A stretch of DNA of 64,000 bases from Pseudomonas sp. Irchel s3f7 (GTDB lineage: Bacteria; Pseudomonadota; Gammaproteobacteria; Pseudomonadales; Pseudomonadaceae), in the NCBI RefSeq assembly GCF_900187615.1, contig NZ_FYDO01000020.1, positions 1-64,000 of the forward strand, in the 5' to 3' direction. A program made the position numbers and the translations under genes. Under the pieces are notes generated by a model. The model saw nothing but the letters and a program-made list of their open reading frames with translations. It did not search any database and had not been told where the DNA came from. Shown piece after piece: positions 54,719 to 63,864 of the stretch. Every line of letters starts with the position of its first letter. The stretch's first letter is position 1.

Positions 54719-56338
54719 ATGACGATTTCTCGACGATGGTTCCTCGCGGGTGTGGCGCTGACCGGTGCTGCCCTGCCCGCGGTGTATTACGGGCATCGCG
54801 AGTTGACCAGAGCGGACCCGACGATCACACCCGGCGAAGCGTCGTTCGAGGTGGCGGATGTCGCCGGTCAGCGCCTCGCGGATACGCTGCGCGGTGTCTG
54901 GCAGATTCGTTTCGAAGGGCGTGACGCCGGCATCGAGGGCTTGCCGCTGGAGGGCCTGGAAGTGTTTCTCGACATCGGTCACAAGGGGCGCGGTGTCAGC
55001 GGTTTCCTTGATACCGCCGAGCGTTTGCGCGCAAGCGAAGAGCCCCGTTACCGCGTGCTCGGCGATCTGGCCGGGGCGAATCCGGCGCAGTTGAGCTGGC
55101 GGCTGGTCAATGCCAACGGCAGCTGCGACTACGAGTTCAACATGACCCTGGACGAGGTCTGGGCCGGTTTCGGTAACGCTGGCAGCGGCACCCTCAGTGG
55201 CCGCGTGCTGAATCTGGATCGTCCGCTGATGCTGACCGCTCAGGACAATCGCTTCATCGCGGTCAAACGCGTGTTCCCCGAAGCACGCGAACGCACCGGG
55301 CTCAACCCGACTTTGCTGGCCTGGCTGGTGTCCCCGGAGCATCGGCTGTTTCACCAGCTCTGGCATGCCTCCCGGGACAAGTGGCACAAGTTGTCTGAAG
55401 ACCAGCGCGGCGCCTTGCGCGGCCTCGGCTGGCAGCCCGGCCCTCGGGACCAGGAGCGCGATGCCCGGGGCGAGCGCAAGGATCGCAATGGTTCGGGGGT
55501 GGATTTTTTCTTCATGCACCGGCATATGCTCGGCACGGCGCGCACGATGCAGGACTTGCCGTCCTGGTCGCGTTTCCCGTTGCCGCAGCCGGAACTGGCC
55601 CGGGACCGGCTCGGTTTCGCTCGCTACTTCGACAACCACGACGGCACCTCGCTGCCACCGACCTGGCTGGCCGAAGACGATGACGAGTACACGCAGTGGG
55701 TCAGCGACATCAAGACCAGCGAGACCTATCACAGCAACTTCCAGGTATGGGAATCGCGCTACCGCGACCCGCGTTACCTGTCGACGCTGACGTTGGGTCA
55801 GTTCGGTTCAGAGGTCGAACTGGGCCTGCACGACTGGCTGCACATGCGCTGGGCCTCGGTGCCGCGCGATCCCTCGAACGGCCAACCGGTGCCGTTCGCC
55901 CGTGATCCCTCGGACTTTTCCGCACGCTGGTTTGCGCCGGAAAACGATTTTCTCGGCGACCCGTTTTCCTCCCATGTCAGCCCGGTGTTCTGGCACTTTC
56001 ATGGCTGGATCGACGATCGCCTGGAAGACTGGTTTCGCGCCCACGAGCGCTTCCATCCGGGGCAGGTCAGTCGGTTGCAGGTCAACGGTGTGCAATGGTT
56101 CGCGCCGGGGCGCTGGGTCGAAATCGATGACCCGTGGCTGGGGCCGGTCACTCATGGTTGTAGCACCACGCCGGGATTGCAGGCTGGAAAGTCAGTGGAA
56201 ATGGACCCGGAAACCATGAAGCTGGCGTTGCGGATTACGTTTGGCGAGGATGAAAAGAAACTGGCGGATCTGTTTCGCAAGGTCCCACAGCGGCCGTGGT
56301 ATGCGCGCCATCTGAAGGCCAGGCAAACTCCGGTTTGA
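54719..56338 (+). CDS. pvdP: Pyoverdine chromophore tyrosinase
   Basis: 539 residues, close to the usual length. A Tat signal begins MTISRRWFLAGVALTGAALP. The C-terminal half is a copper tyrosinase-like domain with His pairs in FFMHRHMLG, LHDWLHMRW and FWHFHGWIDDRL. PvdP oxidises the tyrosine-derived ferribactin to dihydropyoverdine in the periplasm. In-frame starts at 54680 (TTG) and 54698 (ATG) are possible, but the ATG at 54719 follows GGTAGGG and begins directly before the twin arginine. It is divergent from pvdMNO, each with its own PvdS box. Confidence 0.93.
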   Translation: MTISRRWFLAGVALTGAALPAVYYGHRELTRADPTITPGEASFEVADVAGQRLADTLRGVWQIRFEGRDAGIEGLPLEGLEVFLDIGHKGRGVSGFLDTAERLRASEEPRYRVLGDLAGANPAQLSWRLVNANGSCDYEFNMTLDEVWAGFGNAGSGTLSGRVLNLDRPLMLTAQDNRFIAVKRVFPEARERTGLNPTLLAWLVSPEHRLFHQLWHASRDKWHKLSEDQRGALRGLGWQPGPRDQERDARGERKDRNGSGVDFFFMHRHMLGTARTMQDLPSWSRFPLPQPELARDRLGFARYFDNHDGTSLPPTWLAEDDDEYTQWVSDIKTSETYHSNFQVWESRYRDPRYLSTLTLGQFGSEVELGLHDWLHMRWASVPRDPSNGQPVPFARDPSDFSARWFAPENDFLGDPFSSHVSPVFWHFHGWIDDRLEDWFRAHERFHPGQVSRLQVNGVQWFAPGRWVEIDDPWLGPVTHGCSTTPGLQAGKSVEMDPETMKLALRITFGEDEKKLADLFRKVPQRPWYARHLKARQTPV

Positions 56339-56355
56339 TACCGCGTAATCGTTCA

Positions 56356-56452
56356 ATCGCTGGCAAGCCCGCTCCTACAGGTTTTGTGTCGTGCCCGAAC
56401 CAGGCGGCAACCACAAAACCTTGTAGGAGCGGGCTTGCCCGCGATGGCGTCC
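56356..56452 (+). repeat. REPIN between pvdP and opmQ
   Basis: AATCGCTGGCAAGCCCGCTCCTAC and an inverted partner (GTAGGAGCGGGCTTGCCCGC, then GAT) surround a second inverted pair (ACAGGTTTTGTG / CACAAAACCTTGT). It lies between convergent genes and could act as a bidirectional terminator. Confidence 0.82.
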
Positions 56453-56467
56453 TGTCAGGCAATAAAG

Positions 56468-57877
56468 CTATAGAGTCTGCCACCCGCCACCTAACGCCTT
56501 GTACAACGCAATGCTCGCCTGCATCCGCGACAGCCGCAGTTGCACATTCAAATCCTGCGCTGCATACAATGTGCGTTGCGTCTCCAGCACGATCAGCAAA
56601 TCCTCGGCGCCGGCCTGATAACGACTCTGCGCAATGTTGAACGCTGTCTGCGCCTGGCTCAGTTCTTCACTCTGCCACTGACGCTGCTCGTCGAGCCCGC
56701 GAATGCTGTTGAGGGCTTTCTCGACGTCGGCGAAGCCGTTGATGATCGCGCCACGGTAAATCTCCAGCAGTTCCTCCTGCCGGGCCGTGGCCTTGTCGCG
56801 CTGGGCGCCGAGGCGGCCGTTGTTGAAAATCGGCGCGAGCAATCCGGCAGACAGGTTGTAGAACGGACTGCGCAGAATGTCGCTGGCACTGTCGGAGCCG
56901 GAGCCGATTTCGGCGCTCAGGGTCACGGTCGGCAGCATCGCGGCGCGGGCGATGCTGACATCGGCTTGTGCGGCAGCCAGTTGCGCTTCGGCCCGGGCGA
57001 TGTCGGGACGACGGCTGAGCAACTGGCTGGGCACGCCCGCATTGATGGCCGGCCAGGTCAGTTGATCAAAGTGTTCCTGATCCAATGACAACGCCTGAAC
57101 CGGGCGCCCAAGGAGCAGGGCGAGGCTGATTCGCGCGTCCTGCGCCTGTTGCTGCGCCAGCGGCAATTGCCGTTGCTGCGCGGCCACCAGGCTTTTTTGC
57201 TGCGCCAGTTCCAGCGCTGTGGCGGAGCCGGAGTCGAAGCGGGTCTGCACCAGCTTCAACACGCTTTGGGCGTTGGCCAGGTTCAGCTCGGCGATGCGGC
57301 TTTGTTCCTGTAGCGACAGGGCTTGCGCGTAGCCGTTGGCGACACCGCTGAGCAACGTCAATTCGACCGTTGCCTGATCGAACTCGCTGGCTTTGAGGCC
57401 TAATTGCGCACTGTCCCGGGAGGCGCGCTGGCCGCCCCAAAAGTCGATTTCATAACTGGCCGTGAGGCTGGCGTCGAAGTAATCCACGGCCTTGTTGCTG
57501 TCATCGGCATCGAGTTGGCTGTAGCCATCGCCGCGCAGCAGTTTCTCGCGATTGGCATTCACCGCCGCCTTGACCTCGGGCAGTTGCGAGCCACCGGCAA
57601 TCACCGTGTCGGCCCGCGCCTGGCGCACCCGGGCGATAGCGGCGGCGAGGTCGTAACTGCCAAGCCGTGCCTGTTCGATCAGGCGTCCCAGTTGCGGGCT
57701 GCCGAAGCGGTTCCACCATTGCTGGTTGTCGTAAGCGGCAACCGCCGTGTGTGGCGATTGCCAGGCGGCGGGCGGCTGGATGCCGCTGTCCGGGCGTTGG
57801 GCTGGGCTGCCACAGGCGCTGAGCAACAGGCACGCGGTCAACAGGCTGAGGGACGGCTTGATCGAGAGCGGCTTCAT
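56468..57877 (-). CDS. opmQ: Outer-membrane efflux lipoprotein of the PvdRT-OpmQ pump
   Basis: 469 residues of the RND/MacAB-type outer-membrane factor (TolC/OprM) family. A lipoprotein signal (SLSLLTACLLLSACGS, lipobox LSAC) is followed by two duplicated efflux domains (WWNRFGSPQLGRLIEQA at the start; the second half begins near GVPSQLLSRRPDIARAEAQL). With PvdR and PvdT it exports newly made and recycled pyoverdine. MKPLSIKPSLS is taken as the start; the extra upstream codons overlap pvdT. It is the last gene of pvdRT-opmQ. Confidence 0.93.
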   Translation of the reverse strand: MKPLSIKPSLSLLTACLLLSACGSPAQRPDSGIQPPAAWQSPHTAVAAYDNQQWWNRFGSPQLGRLIEQARLGSYDLAAAIARVRQARADTVIAGGSQLPEVKAAVNANREKLLRGDGYSQLDADDSNKAVDYFDASLTASYEIDFWGGQRASRDSAQLGLKASEFDQATVELTLLSGVANGYAQALSLQEQSRIAELNLANAQSVLKLVQTRFDSGSATALELAQQKSLVAAQQRQLPLAQQQAQDARISLALLLGRPVQALSLDQEHFDQLTWPAINAGVPSQLLSRRPDIARAEAQLAAAQADVSIARAAMLPTVTLSAEIGSGSDSASDILRSPFYNLSAGLLAPIFNNGRLGAQRDKATARQEELLEIYRGAIINGFADVEKALNSIRGLDEQRQWQSEELSQAQTAFNIAQSRYQAGAEDLLIVLETQRTLYAAQDLNVQLRLSRMQASIALYKALGGGWQTL

Positions 57878-57884
57878 GGAAAGA

Positions 57885-59858
57885 TCATTCACTGGTAAGG
57901 GCCGTGACCGGGTCGAGTCGGGCAGCTTTGCGGGCCGGCATGAAGCCGAAGACAACACCGGTGACCAGGGCGCAGCCGAAGGCGCCCAACACCGCTATCA
58001 AGGAAAACGCGACGGCGACTTCACTGAGAATCAGCGCGCCGCCGACGATCAGCGCCAGGGCGATCCCGGTGAGTCCGCCCACCACCGAGAGCATCACCGC
58101 TTCGGTGAGGAACTGGCGCAGGATGTCCCGCTGCCGGGCGCCGGTGGCCATGCGGATACCGATCTCGCGGGTGCGCTCGCGCACGGTCATAAGCATGATG
58201 TTCATCACGCCGATGCCGCCCACCAGCAACGAAATCGCGGCAATCGAACCGAGCATCAGCGACAGGGTGTTTTGCGTATGTGCCTCGGCCTGGATCATTG
58301 CCGCATTGTTGGTCAGTTCGAAATCCTTCTTGCCGTTGTGCAGGCGCAGCATCAGCTGTTCGATGGCCTGTTCCGCCTCCTTGACCTTGCGCGCATCGGC
58401 GGCGGCGATGGCGATGTATTCGGGATTGTGCGTGCCGAACAGTCGCACGCTCGCAGCGGAGTAGGGGATGGCGATGCGGTCGTCGCTGTCGGAGTCGCCG
58501 GAGCTGGCGCCTTTTTCCGCGAGCACGCCGACCACCTGGAATGGCACGTTTTCGATCAGGATGTATTGGCCAATCGGGTTGGCCACGTCCTTGAGCAACT
58601 TGGTGCGCACCTTGTGGCCGATCACTGCGACGGCGGCGGCGTTCTGTTCATCGGCATGGGTGAAGTAGCTGCCTTCCACCACAGGCCAGTTGAAGATCGC
58701 CGGGAAGTTGGTGTCGTTGCCGCCGACGTAGCTCAAGTGATCGAGGTTGCCGAAACGCACCCCGGCTTCCTGGCCGTTGACCGGCATGATTCGCATCACC
58801 TGCGGCAGGCTGGCGATGGCCGCGACGTCGTCGAGGGTGACGATCCCCGGTGGCGTGCGCGGATTGGGCGCCGAGCCGCTGAGGTAAATGATGTTGGAGC
58901 CAAACGCGCCCATCTGTGCCATCACCTGGCGCTTGCTGCCTTCGCCGACGGCGAGCATCACCACCACCGAGGCCACGCCGATGATGATGCCGAGCAGCGT
59001 CAGTGCGGTGCGGAACTTGTTGATCCACATCACCCGCCACGCCGCTTGCACCGCATCCACCAGTTCGCCTTTCCAGGCACCGGTGGCTTCGGCACCTTCG
59101 CTCAGGCGTTTGCGCAAATCCACGGCTTGCAGGGCGCCGGGGTTGGCCGAGTGTTGCGCGGCGGGATTGTCCCGGGCGCTGTCGCTGATGATCTCACCGT
59201 CGCGAATTTCGATGATGCGCTTGGCCCGGGCCGCGACTTCGCGGTCGTGGGTGATCAGGATGACCACGTGGCCCTGGCTGGCGAGTTCATCGAGCAGCGC
59301 CATGACCTCGGCGCCGCTGTGACTGTCGAGGGCGCCAGTGGGTTCGTCGGCGAGGATGATGTGGCCGCCGTTCATCAACGCACGGGCAATCGACACACGC
59401 TGTTGTTGCCCGCCGGATAACTGATGCGGACGGTTGCCGGTGCGCGAAGCCAGCCCGAGACGGTCGAGCAGGGCAGCGGCGCGGGCATGGCGTTCGGCGG
59501 CCGGCAAGCCTGCGTAGATCGCCGGCATCTCGACATTTTCCTGGGCCGAACCGGACGGGATCAGGTGGTAGCCCTGGAACACGAACCCGAAGGCTTCGCG
59601 ACGCAGCCAGGCCAGCTCATCGCTGTCCAGGGCGGCAACGTTTTCTCCGGCAAAACGGTATTCGCCCGAGGTCGGGCGGTCGAGGCAGCCGAGGATGTTC
59701 ATCAGCGTCGACTTGCCGGAACCGGACGCGCCGACGATGGCCACGAATTCACCGGCATGGATCGACAGGTCGATGCCGCGCAACACGTGAACTTCAGGCG
59801 CGTCGCCGCCACCGTAGACTTTGCGGATGTCCGAAAGGTCGATCAGGGGCGTCTGCAT
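57885..59858 (-). CDS. pvdT: MacB-type ABC transporter of the PvdRT-OpmQ pump
   Basis: 657 residues. An N-terminal ATPase (Walker [10 protein letters not shown] about 43-51; [15 protein letters not shown]; Walker [14 protein letters not shown]) is fused to a MacB permease with one membrane segment at about 275-300, a large periplasmic domain, and three more segments in the last 130 residues. It powers secretion of pyoverdine from the periplasm through OpmQ. Its ATG follows the pvdR stop with no gap, and its stop is seven bases before the opmQ start. Confidence 0.94.
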   Translation of the reverse strand: MQTPLIDLSDIRKVYGGGDAPEVHVLRGIDLSIHAGEFVAIVGASGSGKSTLMNILGCLDRPTSGEYRFAGENVAALDSDELAWLRREAFGFVFQGYHLIPSGSAQENVEMPAIYAGLPAAERHARAAALLDRLGLASRTGNRPHQLSGGQQQRVSIARALMNGGHIILADEPTGALDSHSGAEVMALLDELASQGHVVILITHDREVAARAKRIIEIRDGEIISDSARDNPAAQHSANPGALQAVDLRKRLSEGAEATGAWKGELVDAVQAAWRVMWINKFRTALTLLGIIIGVASVVVMLAVGEGSKRQVMAQMGAFGSNIIYLSGSAPNPRTPPGIVTLDDVAAIASLPQVMRIMPVNGQEAGVRFGNLDHLSYVGGNDTNFPAIFNWPVVEGSYFTHADEQNAAAVAVIGHKVRTKLLKDVANPIGQYILIENVPFQVVGVLAEKGASSGDSDSDDRIAIPYSAASVRLFGTHNPEYIAIAAADARKVKEAEQAIEQLMLRLHNGKKDFELTNNAAMIQAEAHTQNTLSLMLGSIAAISLLVGGIGVMNIMLMTVRERTREIGIRMATGARQRDILRQFLTEAVMLSVVGGLTGIALALIVGGALILSEVAVAFSLIAVLGAFGCALVTGVVFGFMPARKAARLDPVTALTSE

Positions 59859-61031
59859 TCAGCCGCCACTCCCATCGACAGGGCCGATCAACAGGTGATC
59901 GCCTTCCTGCAAGCCGTCGAGGATCTGCACGCGCAAGCGATCGCTGATGCCGGTGCGCACATCGCGCTGCTCGATGCTGCCGTTCTTGGCCACGACCTGG
60001 GCGGTTTGCAGGTTGGCCTGGGTGCCGGTTTGCAGGGCGGCGACAGGCGCGGTGAGTACGTTTTTTGCCTGATCAGCGACAAAAAACACCTGGGTGGTCA
60101 TTTCCGCCATCAGCGCGTTGTCGGCGTTGTCGACGTCCAGTAACACGGTGTAAAGCACCACACGGGCGCTCCCGCTTTTGCTGGTGCTGACCGGGCTGCC
60201 GCCGCCCTGGCTGGTCTGGTCCAGCGGCTTGGGCGGTACCGGCAGGATTTGCCTCACGGTGCTGGTCCAGCGCCGGGTGCCGCCGCTGAGGGTGGTGAAC
60301 CAGGCGTGCATGCCGGGTTTGACGTGGCCGATGTCGGCCTCCGACACCTCGGCCCACACCGTCATCGGCGACAGTTTGGCGATGCGCAGAATCAGCGGTG
60401 TCTGTTGCTGGGCGTTGAGGGTCTGGCCTTCCCGGGCGTCCAGCGCCACCACGGTGCCGGCCATCGGTGCGTAAATCCGCGTGTAGCCGAGTTCGGCCTG
60501 ATCGCTGCGCAGGCTGGCTTCGGCCTGGCGGATCTGCGCCTGGAACATGTCGACCCGTGCTTGCGTGGCGCGCAGTTCGGCCTGGGCGGTCTGCACGTCT
60601 TCTTCACGGGTGGCGCCGCCAGCGGCGAGGTTCTGCTGGCGCTGGAATTTCTGCCGGGCGAGATCGTGTTGTGCCCGTTGTTCCTGCAACTGTGCCTTGA
60701 GGTTTTCGACGGAGAAACGCCCCGCGTCGAGTTTGGCCTGTTGCGTAGACGGATCGATCTCCACCAGCAACTGGCCTTCCTTGACCACGTCACCGACTTC
60801 CACGTGGATCTTGTGGATCTGCCCGGACGCCTGGGCGCCGACATCGACATAACGACGCGGTTGCAGAGTTCCCAGCGCGGTGACACTGCTTTCAATGTCG
60901 GCGCGGCTGACCTGCACGGTGGCGAACTGGTCTCGGCCCGGCGGAATGAACTGCCAGGCGGCGACGGCAATGGCGGGAATCAGAAAAAGTGCGGCAAGCA
61001 GGGCACGTCGGGTCTGTCGAGGGCGTTTCAT
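59859..61031 (-). CDS. pvdR: Periplasmic adaptor (membrane fusion) protein of the PvdRT-OpmQ pump
   Basis: 390 residues of the MacA/HlyD family. An N-terminal anchor (ALLAALFLIPAIAVAAWQF), a lipoyl half-motif (VDVGAQASGQIHKIHVEVGD), a long coiled coil (about 90-170, rich in Gln, Ala and Glu), the second lipoyl half (IYAPMAGTVVALDAREGQTL) and beta domains follow in order. It links PvdT to OpmQ. The upstream extension to 61145 crosses the PvdS box and is rejected; MKRPRQTRRALL is the start. Confidence 0.93.
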   Translation of the reverse strand: MKRPRQTRRALLAALFLIPAIAVAAWQFIPPGRDQFATVQVSRADIESSVTALGTLQPRRYVDVGAQASGQIHKIHVEVGDVVKEGQLLVEIDPSTQQAKLDAGRFSVENLKAQLQEQRAQHDLARQKFQRQQNLAAGGATREEDVQTAQAELRATQARVDMFQAQIRQAEASLRSDQAELGYTRIYAPMAGTVVALDAREGQTLNAQQQTPLILRIAKLSPMTVWAEVSEADIGHVKPGMHAWFTTLSGGTRRWTSTVRQILPVPPKPLDQTSQGGGSPVSTSKSGSARVVLYTVLLDVDNADNALMAEMTTQVFFVADQAKNVLTAPVAALQTGTQANLQTAQVVAKNGSIEQRDVRTGISDRLRVQILDGLQEGDHLLIGPVDGSGG

Positions 61032-61110
61032 GCAGGGTTCCGGCCTTGGGAAGTAGGTCCGTCGTTCAGCAGCGGGGAGACCGGGCGGAGACGGGGAGCT
61101 GTCCTTGTAA

Positions 61111-61134
61111 ACGATCAAAGCACCGGCCAATTTA
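61111..61134 (-). promoter_or_regulatory. PvdS-dependent promoter of pvdRT-opmQ
   Basis: On the minus strand TAAAT, exactly 16 bases, then CGT. It is a perfect consensus 80 bases before the pvdR start. Confidence 0.86.
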
Positions 61135-61211
61135 GCCGGCGACACAATTCCCTATGGGCGCGAGCAGGGAATACAACTATTTACCGCACGATTTGACTCA
61201 GTACTTTAAAT

Positions 61212-61230
61212 CTATATGAGAATTACTATA
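61212..61230. promoter_or_regulatory. Possible Fur box upstream of fpvI
   Basis: CTATATGAGAATTACTATA matches the Fur consensus at 11 of 19 bases, with the GAGAAT and ACTAT halves best. It lies in an AT-rich stretch about 100 bases before the fpvI start. Confidence 0.5.
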
Positions 61231-61328
61231 AATTACGCGATTCGAATTGCCACTACCGTGCCACTGTTTATTTTAACGGTCACGCAAAGGGCTCAAGGAC
61301 AGAAACCGCACCCGTGCGGACGGGAGTC

Positions 61329-61811
61329 ATGTTGGAAAACTACTATCGGGAGCTGGTGTGTTTCCTGAACGCCAGGCTCGGCAACCGCCAGGTCGCCGAA
61401 GATGTGGTGCATGACGCCTATCTGCGGGTGCTGGAGCGCACCAGCGACGCGCCGATCGAGCAACCACGGGCATTCCTGTATCGCACCGCACTCAACCTGG
61501 TCATCGACGATCATCGGCGCAATGCCTTGCGTCAGATCGAGCCGCTGGACGTGCTCGATACCGAAGAACGCTACTTCACGCCGTCACCGCATACTGCCCT
61601 CGATCACGGCCAGCGCCTGGAAATGCTCCAGCGTGCCTTGGCCGAATTACCACGGTTGTGCCGCGAAAGTTTCCTGCTGCGCAAGATCGAAGGCCTGTCC
61701 CATCCGGAGATTGCCGAACAGCTTGGCATTTCCCGTGCGCTGGTCGAAAAGCACATTGTTAACGCCATGAAGCATTGCCGTACACGAATGCGACAGTGGG
61801 ATGGCCATTGA
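61329..61811 (+). CDS. fpvI: ECF sigma factor, FpvI-like
   Basis: 160 residues of the iron-starvation ECF sigma class. Region 2 includes YRELVCFLNARLGNRQVAED and VVHDAYLRVLER; region 4 includes LAELPRLCRESFLLRKIEGL and HPEIAEQLGISRALVEKHI. It is shorter than PvdS (about 187) and lacks PvdS-like sequence; its length and position fit FpvI, which activates fpvA after ferripyoverdine binding. The start at 61329 follows ACGGGAG; the GTG at 61314 is less likely. No anti-sigma gene (fpvR) is adjacent. Confidence 0.82.
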   Translation: MLENYYRELVCFLNARLGNRQVAEDVVHDAYLRVLERTSDAPIEQPRAFLYRTALNLVIDDHRRNALRQIEPLDVLDTEERYFTPSPHTALDHGQRLEMLQRALAELPRLCRESFLLRKIEGLSHPEIAEQLGISRALVEKHIVNAMKHCRTRMRQWDGH

Positions 61812-61833
61812 GCTGACGGATTCACCAACACGT

Positions 61834-61857
61834 TAAATTTTGTTTCAGTGTCCTCGT
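61834..61857 (+). promoter_or_regulatory. PvdS-dependent promoter of pvdA
   Basis: TAAAT, exactly 16 bases, then CGT. It is a perfect consensus about 99 bases before the pvdA start, giving a leader of roughly 90 nt. Confidence 0.9.
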
Positions 61858-61955
61858 TCCTACTCAACAGACGACCTGTTGTGCTGCCCTTGGCCGGTCA
61901 GGTCACTTAGGTTCAATGCCCCATTGTTGAGGGGTTTATCCAGAGGACACTGGAA

Positions 61956-63293
61956 ATGACACAGGCAATTGCATCGCCCATCGTTCACGACCTGATCGGC
62001 GTCGGTTTCGGCCCTTCGAACCTGGCACTGGCCATCGCGCTGCAAGAGCGCGGGGCAAGGCAGGGCGAACTGGATGTGCTGTTTCTCGACAAGCAGGCTG
62101 ATTACCGCTGGCACGGCAACACGTTGGTGGCCCAGAGCGAGTTGCAGATTTCCTTCCTCAAGGACCTCGTGACCTTGCGCAACCCGACCAGCCCTTACTC
62201 CTTCGTCAATTACCTCAAGGCTCACGGGCGCCTGGTGGACTTCATCAACCTGGGCACCTTCTATCCGTGCCGCATGGAGTACAACGACTACCTGCGCTGG
62301 GTCGCCGGGCAGTTCACCGCGCAAAGCCGTTACGGCGAAGAAGTGCTGACCATCGAGCCGGTGCTGCACAACCAGCAGGTCGAGGCGCTGCGGGTGATTT
62401 CCCGCGATGCCCTAGGTCATCAACATGTGCGCACCACCCGTTCGGTGGTGGTCAGCGCCGGTGGCACGCCACGCATTCCCGAGGTGTTCAAGGGGCTCAA
62501 GGATGACGGCCGGGTGTTCCATCATTCCCAGTACCTGGCGCAAATGGCCAAGCAACCGTGCGTGGACAACCGGCCGATGAGCATTGCAATCATCGGTGGC
62601 GGGCAGAGCGCGGCGGAAGCCTTCATCGATTTGAACGACAGCTTCCCGTCGGTGCAGGTGGACATGATCCTGCGCGGCTCGGCACTGAAACCGGCCGACG
62701 ACAGCCCCTTCGTCAACGAAGTGTTTTCGCCGGAGTTCACCGACCTGGTGTTCCAGCAACCGGACAGTGAACGCGAGCGGCTGGTGAATGAGTACCACAA
62801 CACCAACTATTCGGTGGTGGATATTGACCTGATCGAGCGCATCTACGGCATCTTCTACCGGCAGAAAGTCTCGGGCATCGCCCGCCATGCGTTCCACACC
62901 TTGACCACGATCGAGAAAGCCACGGCCAATGAACGGGGTATCGAATTGGTGTTGCGCAACAATGCCACGGGTGAAGTTTCGGTCCGTCATTACGACGCGG
63001 TGGTGTTGGCCACCGGTTACGAGCGGCAGATGCACCGCAAACTGCTGGCGCCGCTGGAAGCCTATCTGGGTGATTTCGAGGTTGATCGCAACTACAAGCT
63101 GATCACGGACGAGCGCTGCAAGGCCGGGCTCTACATGCAGGGTTTCTGCCAGGCCAGTCACGGGCTGAGCGACACCTTGTTGTCGATCTTGCCGATCCGC
63201 GCCGACGAGATCGCCGGTTCGTTGTATGAGCACGGCAAGCATCGCGGGCACAGTCGCTCAGTGGTGGATTTGTTGTTGGCTACTGCCAGCTGA
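61956..63293 (+). CDS. pvdA: L-ornithine N5-monooxygenase
   Basis: 445 residues, the usual length. The FAD site is GVGFGPSNLALAIAL (about 12-26), the NADPH site IAIIGGGQSAAEAFIDL (about 209-225), and the late flavin motif ATGYERQ (about 351). The cytoplasmic enzyme hydroxylates L-ornithine at N5, giving the hydroxamate building block that the last PvdD module should load. It is transcribed alone from a perfect PvdS promoter and ends at a REPIN. Confidence 0.96.
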   Translation: MTQAIASPIVHDLIGVGFGPSNLALAIALQERGARQGELDVLFLDKQADYRWHGNTLVAQSELQISFLKDLVTLRNPTSPYSFVNYLKAHGRLVDFINLGTFYPCRMEYNDYLRWVAGQFTAQSRYGEEVLTIEPVLHNQQVEALRVISRDALGHQHVRTTRSVVVSAGGTPRIPEVFKGLKDDGRVFHHSQYLAQMAKQPCVDNRPMSIAIIGGGQSAAEAFIDLNDSFPSVQVDMILRGSALKPADDSPFVNEVFSPEFTDLVFQQPDSERERLVNEYHNTNYSVVDIDLIERIYGIFYRQKVSGIARHAFHTLTTIEKATANERGIELVLRNNATGEVSVRHYDAVVLATGYERQMHRKLLAPLEAYLGDFEVDRNYKLITDERCKAGLYMQGFCQASHGLSDTLLSILPIRADEIAGSLYEHGKHRGHSRSVVDLLLATAS

Positions 63294-63307
63294 AATGTGT
63301 AGCGGCC

Positions 63308-63402
63308 ACGAGGCCCTATCGCCAGCAAGCCGGCTCCTACAGTAGGTTTACGTCGCAATGCATATCCCTGTAGGAGCCGGCTTGCCGGCGATAGGGCCCT
63401 CA
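63308..63402 (+). repeat. REPIN after pvdA
   Basis: GCCCTATCGCCAGCAAGCCGGCTCCTACAG is matched inverted by CTGTAGGAGCCGGCTTGCCG, then GCGATAGGGC, across about 40 bases. It is the longest nearly perfect pair in the window. Confidence 0.9.
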
Positions 63403-63864
63403 ACAACGGCAAAAATGTCGAATCCTGAACCCTTCCTGAAGAATCCCGCGATTCCCCCAACCCGATCTGTTAACGGGTTTACGCTGCAAACATCGGGGCG
63501 TAAGCTTCGCGCGTTTTCATCCATTACGGAGACCCACAGTGGGTACTTGTTCGAGTGACAGTTGTCGGCCGGTCTCGGTAACCGGCATTTTCTCGGCAAG
63601 ATAACGCGCAGTCTCCTGTGCCGTTGTCTCGCCGACAAGCGAGCAGCGGCATCCCGATCATGGCCAGTCCCGGCCATGTCCCGACGTCCCTCTCATCGAC
63701 GCTGAACAGTGCGTGGTTTCGACTTTTTGTCGTGGCCGCCGCTCTATCGACACGCCTGTCATTCGTGACCGGCGCGCCAGGCCTTGCTTTGCCGGTTGTT
63801 CCGGCGACAGCGGCGTGGACCTGCCTGCTCGACGGTTTCCCGGCTGACCAAAGGGGCACCAGCC
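63403..63864 (+). other. Long leader region before the last gene
   Basis: There is no convincing coding gene here. Several hairpins can be drawn, e.g. GCCGGT/ACCGGC (570-588) and ATGGCC/GGCCAT (63659-63677). An open frame from 63618 (inner ATG at 63659) runs past the next start, as a leader peptide might. If the following gene is mgtA, a regulatory leader would fit, but no known riboswitch was recognised. Confidence 0.4.

Noticed and set aside
57747-59420. 557-codon open frame antisense to pvdT and opmQ
   Set aside because: It is a shadow of the MacB-type permease and ATPase, and is His/Asp/Gln-rich without family features.
61314-61811. ECF sigma factor gene as pvdS
   Set aside because: The protein is shorter than PvdS and does not resemble it outside the general sigma regions. 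FpvI is the better fit.
63460-63500. Possible PhoP direct repeat (TGTTAA ... GGTTTA) before the putative mgtA
   Set aside because: The half-sites are 8 bases apart rather than the 11-base period of PhoP boxes, and the first half is poor.
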